Shown here one piece after another: positions 37,401 to 49,400 of a stretch of 64,000 nucleotides of DNA; position 1 is the stretch's first letter, and every line of letters begins with the position of its first letter. The stretch is taken from the NCBI GenBank assembly GCA_030674185.1, contig JAPXFY010000022.1, forward strand, positions 2,430,093 to 2,494,092, in the 5' to 3' direction. The stretch comes from Monoplex corrugatus (Eukaryota; Mollusca; Gastropoda; Littorinimorpha; Ranellidae). A program made the translations under genes and the position numbers. The notes beneath the pieces are model-generated. The model made no database searches, was not told the DNA's origin, and saw only the letters and a list, made by a program, of their open reading frames with translations.

Positions 37401-40400
37401 AATTACCAACCACAACATCAACAACTACCAACAACAATCAACCAAACATCAACACAATCAAACAACATAACAATTACCAACCACAACATCAACAATTACC
37501 AACCACAACATCATACAACATAACAACAACAAAATAACACAACATCAACAACTAACCAACCACAACATCAACAACTACCAACCACAACACAACAACTACC
37601 AACCACACATCAACAACTACCAACAACAACACCAACAACTATCAACCACAACATCAACAATCCAACCACAACATCAACAACTACCAACCACAACATCAAC
37701 AACTACCAACAACAATCAACCAAACCAACAAACAACCACAACATCAACAACTACCAACCACAACATCAACAATACCAATCACAACATCAACAACTACCAA
37801 CCACAACATCAACATCAACCAACCACAAATCAACAATACCAACCACAACATCAACAATACCAACAACAACCAACCACAACAACCAACCACAACCAACCAC
37901 AACATCAACAACTACTAGCGTGGTGGTACTGTTGATAGAGCCCAGGACTCAAGGTCAGATATCATGAGTTCAGTCCCAGCCCATAACATTAAACAAAAAA
38001 CAACAACAAAAATGGCCTGTTTGCTGCCTATTGTGATGGTTGTATCATTGTAGTGGTGAGGGTGTTTCATAGGTACCTACACCCCCCCTCCCTCATCATT
38101 TCAAGACTTTGTCAGCACGTAAGGTTTAGCATAGGTCAAGGAGTCTGCCAGGTAATTGCGGGCAGGTTTGGGTAGAGCGCATGTGGAAGTGCCCCAAGTG
38201 TGATGAGTCCCTCTTGACCATACAACTGTAAACAACAGCCACCGGGCAACCACCAAAAACCAAGAACACTCCAGAAGTGTTGATGACAGAACAGAACATT
38301 GTAGCCAAGGACTCCATGGAAAGGTTATTCTCTGGGTTGACATTTTCAGATAGCTGTTATCAATTGTTTTTGTCTGCTTTGTTTTGTTTAATGTTCATTT
38401 TGATACTTGCTTGTTTTAACACATTAACTTTAAACAAAAATGTTCTCATTGTTTTAACAGTTGAATTTTACGGTGTTGTTGTTTTACAAACAGTTGAATG
38501 TTGCCAGGGGAGGCAGACCTCGGAGATTACAACCTGGAGAAGGTTCTGGCGGGAATTCACTATTTCCGCTGTCACGACTACGTGGAACTGCTGGCCACCA
38601 TGCACACCCTGACGTCTTTCATCCAGAATCACCCAAAAGTAACGTCCAGTTCTATAAGCTGTGTACATGTGACCTCCCACCACGAAATCAGTCTTAATGC
38701 ATTTTGGGCATTTTGAGTATACATATCACTGGAAAGTGTACATTCTGCTGATTATTTTGGTACTTGAATGAAGCTTGTACTCAAAAAAATGTAGAAAATA
38801 TGTATGTTAAAGTCATTAAGTTGTATGACGGCCATTTTGAGAAAAGGGTCTCTAAAGTTTTTGTGTGCTCTCCTACATCATTTTCCTTAAATTTCTTTAT
38901 TTGGTGGCTTTGACCCTGTTTGTTTCTAATTTTCGCTGTCATTATCTGAAAGGTGCACCAAGAGCTTTCCATTAGTATATTACATGTGCAGGTACTGTAC
39001 AGGTTACGGTTCATAGTAAGAGACAAAGATAGGTACTTTTGGTAGGAAATTGCATTCTTTCTGCTGCGATCAGTGCATTAAAATACCGATTTGAATTGAT
39101 TAATAATATTTTTTCAAGAAAAAAATTTCTGTGGGGGATAGATTATAGTCTACAGAAATCATTTTGAGAAAAAGTCAAAACACCCCAAATAGACCCTCAG
39201 TCACCTTTTCAGCTCCTAGTGCTGTTTGACTGACTGCGAGTTAAGACTGATTTCGTGGTGGGAGGTCACATATACTTTCTCTTAGAATTGATAACGGGTA
39301 CACGAATTGACTGCAATATTTGGCCCTAAGGAAGTGTGTCCAGTTCTATAAGCTGTATATACTGTCTCTTAGGATTGATAACGGGGTACACGAATTGACT
39401 GCAGTTTTTGGCCCTAAGGAAGTGTGTCCAGTTCTATAAGCTGTATATACTGTCTCTTAGGATTGATAACGGGGTACACGAATTGACTGCAATATTTGAC
39501 TGCAATTTTGGCCCTAAGGAAGTGTGATGTGCAAAAACAATTTTAGGTAATTTTACCCATTTTGTAGAACGTGTTAGGGTCTTTAGTTATGTTTACATTT
39601 GTATTCAGATTTGGATTTTTAAATCCTTGGATGATAAATTGGGTGGATTGGTCATATTCTTAGGTTATGTGTGTGAATGTGTTGATATGTGTACTTAATT
39701 TCCTTTTCCAGGTGGTTTTATTTTTTCTCCAAACCATGTGTCGCATACATTTTGAAATGGTTATAGCTCTGATGTGGCTTTGCGCAGTTGGCTGGGTTTT
39801 TACGGTAAGATCACCCGTCATTGTTGAACTAAAGGTGTTCCTGGAAAAATGTCTTTCTGCCACAGATTGAAACGCTTCAGTGCCTGTCATTGGAACATAG
39901 ATCTGTCATGTTGAACAAGGTGTTACTGGAAAAGTCTTCTCACAATGAATCAGATCACCTGTCAGTTGACCATTAGATCACCTGTCATCGTGAACTAAAG
40001 GTGTTACTGCAAAAATTTCTCTCAGCCGCGGATTGAAACGCTTCAGTGTATCACCTGTCAGTTGGAACCATTAGATCACCTGTCATTGTTGAACTAAAGG
40101 TGTTACTGCAAAAATTTCTCTCTGCCGCGGATTGAAACGCTTCAGTGTATCACCTGTCAGTTGGAACCCTTAGATCACCTGTCATCGTTGAACTAAAGGT
40201 GTTACTGCAAAAATTTCTCTCTGCCGCGGTTTGAAACGCTTCAGTGTATCACCTGTCAGTTGGAACCATTAGATCACCTGTCATTGTTGAACTAAAGGTG
40301 TTACTGGGAAAATCTCTGTCCACCATTGACTGGAACTCTTCAGTGTATCATGTGTCAGTTGGAATCATTTGAATAAGAATTTGTTCGAAAAGAGATTCAT

Positions 40401-43400
40401 ATTACTCAGACAAATCCATGCATGCTTCACCCAAATCCATCAGATCCATTGATGCCTTCATATTAAAATGGAAATGGGGAGAGAGAGCCAATGAAATACT
40501 AACATTAACAGAATGTTTGTGACATTAACAGATTGTGACATTAAAATGTTTGTGACATTAACAAATGTTTGTGACATTAACAGAATGTTTGTGACATTAA
40601 CAACATTTGTGACATTAACAGAATATTTGTGACATTAACAGAATGTTTGTGACATTAACAAGCTATTTTGACATTAAAGAAATGTGACATTAAGAATGTT
40701 TGTAACATTAATTGAATGTGACATTACGAATGTTTGGGGACATTAACAGAATATTTGTGATGTTAACAGAATGTTTGTGACATAATAGAATGTGAATCAA
40801 CAGAATGTTTGTGACATTAACAGAATGTTTGTGACATTAACAGAATGTTTGTGACATTAACAAAATATTTGTGATGTTAACAATTTTGTGACATTAACAG
40901 AATTTTGTGACATTAACAGAATATTTGTGATGTTAACAGAATGTTTGTGTGACATTAATAGAATGTGACATCAACAGAATGTTTGTGACATTAACAGAAT
41001 GTTTGTGACATTAACAGAATATTTGTGATGTTAACAGAATGTTTGTGACATTAACAGAATGTTTGTGACGTTAACAGAATGTTTGTGACATTAACAGAAT
41101 GTGTGACGTTAACAGAATGTTTGTGAGTTACAGAATGTTGTGACGTAACAGAATGTGTGACGTTAACAGAATGTTTGTGATGTTAAGATTCATTCTATTC
41201 AGACAAATCCATCAGATCCATTGATGCCTTCATATTGAAATGGAAATGGGGGGAGAGAGCCAATGGAATACTGACATTAACAGAATGTTTGTGACATTAA
41301 CAGAATGTTTGTGACATTAGCAGAATGTTTGTGACATTAATTGAATGTTTGTGACATTAACAGAATGTTTGTGACATCAACAGAATGTTGTGACATCAAC
41401 AGAATGTTTGTGACATCACAGAATGACATTAAGAATGTTTGTGACATCAACAGAATGTTTGTGACATCAACAGAATGTGACATTAACAGAATGCTTGTGA
41501 CATCAACAGAATGCTGTGACATCACAAAGTTTGTGACATCAGCAGAATGTTTGTGACATCACAGAATGTTTGTGACATTAACAGAATGTTTGTGATGTTA
41601 ACAGAATGTTTGTGACATCAACAGAATGTGACATTAACAGAACGTTTGTGACATTAACAGAATATTTGTGACGTTAACATAATGTTTGTGACATTAACAG
41701 AATGTTTGTGACGTTAACAGAATGTGACGTTAACAGAATGTTTGTGACATCAACAGAAACAACAAATGTTTGTGATGTTAACAGAATGTTTGTGACATTA
41801 ACAGAATGTTTGTGACATTATCAGACGGCTTGTGACATTAATTGAATGTTTGTGAAATTGACAAAGTGTTTGTGACATGAAAAAATGTTTGTGACATGAA
41901 CAGCATGTTTGTGACATTGACAGAATGTTTGTGATGTTAACAGATTGTTTGTGACATTAGCAGAATGTTTGAAACTTATGAAATGCTGACGATGACAGAA
42001 TTTTGAAATGTATCAAATGCTGACATTAGCAGAATGTTTGAAACTTATGAAATGCACACATTAACAGAATGTGACATTGAATGTTTGTGACATTAACAGA
42101 ATGTTTGTGACATTACCAGAATGTTTGAAACTTATGAAATGTTGACATTAACAGACAGTTTGTGACATTAATGGAATGTTTGAAACTTACTTCTTATAAT
42201 GTTTTTGTGCAATGTGTATTGTTATAGTCTTTTCGTATAATGTGTACTTTAATTTTTTTGTGTAATGTGTATTGTCATAATCGTTTTGTGTAATGTGTAT
42301 TGTCATAATCGTTTTTGTGTAATGTGTATTTTCGTAATCTTTTTATATAATGTCTATTGTCATAATCTTTTTGTGTAATATATATTGTCATAATCATTTT
42401 GTCTAATGTGCATTTTAATTTTTTGTATACTATGTATTATTATAATCTTTTTGTATAATGTGTATTGTCATAATTTTTGTGTGTAATGTGTATCATCATA
42501 ATCTTTTTGTATAATGTATGTTTTAATTTTTTTGTGTCATGTGTATTGTCATAATCTTTTTGAGGAATATGTATTGCCATAATTTTTTTGTATAATGTGT
42601 TTTTTTTATAATGTGTATTATCATGATCTTATTGTGTAATGTGTATTGTAATAATTTTGTATGGTGTGTATTGTTGTTTTGTTATTACTGTGTTGTGGTC
42701 AGGTGAAGCTAGTTATCGTTGACAGTGTGGCGTTTCCCTTCCGTCACAACTTTGAGGACTTATCACTAAGGACACGACTTCTGGCCTCTCTGGCCCAAAA
42801 CTGTATCCAGCTGGCGACACGCTTCACTTTGGCCGTAAGTGGTGTGTAGTTGGCACTGATTAGGTTGATGTGATCATGATGATGATCATCATAATTATTA
42901 TGATCATGATCGATGAAAAATTGATCGTCATCATCATTGTTATTCTCTTCTTCTTCTTCTTTGAATTCTTTGAATTCTTCTTCTTTGAATTCTTCTTCTT
43001 CTTTGAATTCTTCTTCTTCTTTGAATTCTTCTTCTTTGAATTCTTCTTCTTCTTCTTCTTCTTCGTCTTCTTCTTTTTTGAATTCTTCTTCTTCTTGGAA
43101 TTCTTCTTCCTTCTTTGAAGTCTTCTTCTTTGAATTCTTCTTCTTTGAATTCTTCTTCTTTGAATTCTTCTTCTTCTTCTTTGAATTCTTCTTCTTTGAA
43201 TTCTTCTTCTTCTTCTTCTTTGAATCTCTTGAATTCTTTTGAATTCTTCTTTGAATTCTTCTTCTTTAATTTCTTCTTCTTTAAATTCTTCTTCTTCTTC
43301 TTCTTCTTTGGATTCTTCTTTGAATTCTTCTTCTTCTTTGAATTCTTCTTCTTTGAATTCTTCTTCTTTGAATTCTTCTTCTTTGAATTCTTCTTCTGCT

Positions 43401-46400
43401 TCTTTGAATTCTTCTTTGAATTCTTCTTTGAATTCTTCTTCTTCTTTGAATTCTTCTTCTTCTTTGAATTCTTTGAATTCTTCTTCTTTGAATTCTTCTT
43501 CTTCTTTGAATTGTTTTTCTTTTTCTTCTTTGAATTCTTCTGCTTCTTCTTCTTCTCTTCTGCTTCTTCTTCTGCTTCTTCTTCTTCTTCTGCTTCTTCT
43601 TCTTCTCTTGAATTCTTCTTCTTCTTGCTTCTGCTTCTTCTTCTGCTTCTGCTTCCTTCTTCTTTGAATTCTTCTTTGAATTCTTCTTCTTTGAATTCTT
43701 CTTCTTTGAATTCTTCTTCTTCTTCTTTGAATTCTTCTTCTTTGAATTCTTCTTCTTCTTTGAATTCTTCTTCTTTGAATTCTTCTTCTTCTTTGAATTC
43801 TTCTTCTTTGAATTCTTCTTCTTTGAATTCTTTTCTTCTTTGAATTCTCTTCTTGTTCTTCTTCTTCTTTGCTTTTCTTCTTCTTGCTTCTTCTTCTTCT
43901 TCTTCTTGCTTTCTTCTTCTTTCTTCTGCTTCTGCTTTCTTCTTCTTCTTCTTCTTCTTCTTCTTCTGCTTCTTCTTCTTCTTCTTCTTCTTCTTCTTCT
44001 TCTTCTTCTTCTTCTCTTCTCTTCTTCTTCTTCTTCTTCTTTGTCATCTTCTTCATCATCTTCTTCGTCATCTTCTTCTTCTTCTTCTTCTTCTTCTTCT
44101 TCTTCTTCAACATCATCATCATCATCATCATCATCATCTTCATCTTCTTCTTCTTCTTCCTCCTCCTCTTCTTCTTCTTCTTCTTCTTCTCATCTTCTTC
44201 TTCTTCTTCGCATTCTTCTTCCTCTTCTTCTTCTTCGCATTCTTCTTCTTCTTCTTCTTCACATTCTTCTTCTTCGCATTCTTCTTCTTCTTCGCATTCT
44301 TCTTCTTCTTCTTCTTTGCATTCTTCTTCTTCTTCTTCTTCTTCTTCTTCTTCTTCTTCGCATTCTTCTTCTTCGCATTCTTCTTCGCATTCTTCTTCGC
44401 ATTCTTCTTCTTCGCATTCTTCGCATTCTTCTTCGCATTCTTCGCATTCTTCTTCTTCTTCGCATTCTTCTTCTTCGCATTCTTCTTCTTCGCATTCTTC
44501 TTCGCATTTTTCTTCTTCTCATTCTTCTTCTTCGCATTCTTCTTCGCATTCTTCTTCGCATTCTTCTTCGCATTCTTCTTCGCATTCTTCTTCATTGGAG
44601 CGCCACACCAAAGAACTGTTCACCAGACTCTTCCTGTTCTGACCATAATACATTAAAATAAAAGCAACTTGTGTTGTAAGGAGAGAGTTTGTGGTAGCTG
44701 GGGGGTATATGTACTTGCTTAAAATATGATCACATTGTTTCTGGCTGTGTTTTGTTCTTGTCTAGCCAGTGTAGACTATTCACAGTACAAATACACATCA
44801 ATACACACACATCATACACTGTTCACAGTACAAATACGCATAATTTACACACACATCGTACACTGTTCACAGTACAAATACGCATAATTTGCACACACAT
44901 CGTACACTGTTCACAGTACAAATACACATAATTTACACACACATCGTACACTGTTCACAGTACAAATACACATCAATACACACACATCATACACTGTTCA
45001 CAGTACAAATACACATCAATACACACACGTCATACACTGTTCACAGTACAAATACGCATCAATACACACACATACACTGTTCACAGTACAAATACACATC
45101 AATACACACACATCATACAGTGGAAAAGGCCATGTAGGTTGGAGATGAATTTATTTGTTCTTTCTGAGAAAGAAGTAAAGTGTAATTGTCACAAATAATT
45201 CAGGCTGGGACACAGAACTTGTACATCACCAGTAAGACCAACACCCACACACACAACTTGTACATCACCAGTAAGACCAACACACACACAGAATGTGTAC
45301 ATCACCAGTAAGACCAACACACACACACACACAGAATGTGTACATCACCAGTAAGACCAACACACACACAGAATGTGTACATCACCAGTAAGACCAACAC
45401 ACACACACACACAGAATGTGTACATCACCAATAAGACCAACACACACACACACACACAACTTGTACATCACCAGTAAGACCAACACACACACACACACAG
45501 AATGTGTACATCACCAGTAAGATCAACACCCACACACACCACAACAACTTGTACATCACCAGTAAGACCAACACCCACACAGAATGTGTAAATCACCAGT
45601 AAGATCAACACCCACACAGAATGTGTACATCACCAGTAAGACCAACACACACACACACACAATGTGTACATCACCAGTAAGACCAACACCCACACAGAAT
45701 GTGTACATCACCAGTAAGACCAACCACACACAACACACAATGTGTACATCACCAGTAAGACCAACACCCACACAGAATGTGTACATCACCAGTAAGACCA
45801 ACACACACACACAGAATGTGTACATCACCAGTAAGACCAACACACACACACACAATGTGTACATCACCAGTAAGACCAACACCCACAGAGAATGTGTACA
45901 TCACCAGTAAGACCAACACACACACCACACACACAAGAATGTGTACATCACCAGTAAGACCAACACACACACACACAATGTGTACATCACCAGTAAGACC
46001 AACACACACACAGAATGTGTACATCACCAGTAAGACCAACACACACACAGAATGTGTACATCATCAGTAAGACCAACACACACACACACAGAATGTGTAC
46101 ATCACCAGTAGGATCAACACACACACACACACACAGAATGTGTACATCACCAGTAAGACCAACACACATACAGAATGTGTACATCACCAGTAAGACCAAC
46201 ACACACACACACAGAATGTGCACATCACCAGTAGCACCAACACACACACACACAGAATGTGCACATCATCAGTAAGACCAACACCCACATACAGAATGTG
46301 TACATCACCAGTAAGACCAACACACACACACACAGAATGTGCACATCACCAGTAAGACCAACACACACACACACAGAATGTGCACATCATCAGTAAGACC

Positions 46401-49400
46401 AACACCCACATACAGAATGTGTACATCACCAGTAAGACCAACACACACACACACAGAATGTGCACATCATCAGTAAGACCAACACCCACATACAGAATGT
46501 GTACATCACCAGTAAGACCAACACACACACACACAGAATGTGCACATCACCAGTAAGACCAACACACACACACACAGAATGTGCACATCATCAGTAGGAT
46601 CAACACACACACACAGAATGTGTACATCACCAGTAAGACCAACACACACACACACAGAATGTGTACATCATCAGTAAGACCAACACACACACACACAGAA
46701 TGTGTACATCATCAGTAAGACCAACACACACACACACAGAATGTGTACATCATCAGTAAGACCAACACACACACACACAGAATGTGTACATCACCAGTAA
46801 GACCAACACACACACACACACAGAATGTGTACATCATCAGTAAGACCAACACACACACACACAGAATGTGTACATCATCAGTAAGACCAACACACAACAC
46901 ACACACAGAATGTGTACATCACCAGTAAGACCAACACACACACACAGAATGTGTACATCACCAGTAAGACCAACACCCACATACAGAATGTGTACATCAC
47001 CAGTAAGACCAACACACACACACACATAATGTGTACATCACCAGTAAGACCAACACACACACACACAGAATGTGTACATCACCAGTAAGACCAACACACA
47101 CACACACAGAATGTGTACTTCACCAGTAAGACCAACACCCACATACAGAATGTGTACATCACCAGTAAGACCAACACACACACACACACAGAATGTGTAC
47201 ATCACCAGTAAGACCAACACACACACACACAGAATGTGTACATCACCAGTAAGACCAACACACACACACACACAATGTGTACATCACCAGTAAGACCAAC
47301 ACCCACATACAGAATGTGTACATCACCAGTAAGACCAACACACACACACACAGAATGTGTACATCACCAGTAAGACCAACACACACACACACAGAATGTG
47401 TACATCACCAGTAAGACCAACACCCACATACAGAATGTGTACATCACCAGTAAGACCAACACACACACACACAGAATGTGCACATCATCAGTAGGATCAA
47501 CACACACACACACAGAATGTGTACATCACCAGTAAGACCAACACACACACACACAGAATGTGCACATCATCAGTAGGATCAACACCCTGTAAACACCAAA
47601 AACCAGTTTAACCAAACCAAACATCCAAACCCTGCACTGTGAATATCAATGATCGTAGTTTACATATTTTGCAGGTTGTTTTGACAAATCAGATGACGAC
47701 ACGTTTTTCATCGAGGTCAGGCGGACAGTCACAGTTGATTCCAGCGTTGGGCGAGAGTTGGGGTCATGCATGCACTGTGCGTCTTGTGCTGTACTGGGAA
47801 AACTCACAGCGTCATGCTCTTCTGTACAAATCCCCTTCACACAGGGAGACAACTGTGCTGTATCAAATCACCGTGAGTCTGTTATGTAACACGTTGATGT
47901 TGGTTTTAGAAAAACTCCATAAAGCCTAACAATATTTTCTGTCTATGAGATTTGATAATTGTGTATTATTAATTGTCTTTTTTTTTAGCTCCCAAGTTAC
48001 AAGAAACAATATTACTATCGGCACCTGGAATGTGAGATCGCTGAGAGCAGCAGGAAAAGTTGCAGAACTAACACATGAAATGAAGAGATACCGATGGAAC
48101 GTCCTTGGGCTCTGTGAGGTACGATGGAAATACCTCGGAGAAGGCCACAAACTCTACTTCAGTGGCAGTGAAGACAAACATGCACATGGAGTTGGATTCC
48201 TCATTCACAAAGACACTGTGAATGCCATCATGGGATGCCGACCAGTCTCTAGCAGACTCATTACCATTCGCCTGAAGGCTTCACCTTTTAACATCACCGT
48301 CATCCAAGCTTATGCCTCAACAACTGACTATGATGACGAGGCTGTCGAAGATTTCTATGATCAACTGCAGGAAATCGTAGATCAGACGCCAAAGAAAGAC
48401 ATCATTATAGTGCAGGGCGACTGGAATGCGAAGATTGGAGAGGATGAACGCAATAACTGGAAAGGGATATGTGGCCAATACTGCAACCCTGAGACCAACG
48501 AAAGAGGTTTGAGGCTCCTAGAATTCGCCAGTTACAACGACCTGAAGGTGGTGAACACGTTCGGTCCACACAAACCATCTAGACGCTGGACATGGCACAG
48601 CCCAGGAGAAAAATACCACAGTCAGATCGATTACATCATGGTTAAAAGACGCTTCCAGTCAAGTGTTAACATCGTAAAGACCAGGAGCTTTCCAGGAGCG
48701 ACATTGGAAGCGATCATGAGCTTGTAATGATGACCTTCAAACTCCGCCACCAGAGGATGAAGAAACAGGGCAACATAAGAAGCAAGTTCAATCTTGAGAA
48801 GCTCAAAGACCCCAACATAGTTGAAAACTTCCAAGCAACAATAGGAGGGAAGTTTACTCTTCTCCTCGTCCTTGACAATGGGGACACCAAAGTAGACACT
48901 CTGATCAACAACTTCAACACTGCAGTGACCGAAGCAGCCAACGACATCCTTGGAAAACAGCGACCAACAAAGATGCTCTGGGTCACGGAAGAAGTACTAA
49001 AGCTGAGCGACAAACGCAGAGAACTAAAGCAAAAGAAGAGTACGGATGAAGGAGCTAAACTATACAGAGAAGCCAACCAGCAAGTCAAAGAGGGCATGAG
49101 GAAAGCAAAGGAGACATGGATTGAAGAACAATGCCAAGATATCGAAGCAAACCTGCAGAAAATAACAGCAAGAAAGCCTACCAGCTTGTGAAAGGACTAA
49201 CAAGCTCAAAACAAGGCAGAACCACTACTATACAGAACAAAGCAGGGAAATGTCTCACAGAAGATCAAGATATTCTGAAGAGGTGGACTGAGTACTGCTC
49301 CGAATTATACACACACAACAACAGGAGATCCCAAGGTGCTAGACGTTCTCCCATCAACCAACAATGACAGCTACCGCATCGTGCGAGAAAAAGTTGAAGC

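Noticed and set aside
37914..37985. Functional tRNA gene
   Set aside because: Box A and box B-like motifs are present but the cloverleaf is not convincing, and the sequence continues into a SINE body with other copies in the window.
42860..44661. Lys/Glu/Arg-rich and Ser/Phe/Leu-rich open frames over the TTC tract
   Set aside because: All frames of a triplet repeat are open. The tract lies inside RAD51C intron 5 and has no flanking coding sequence.
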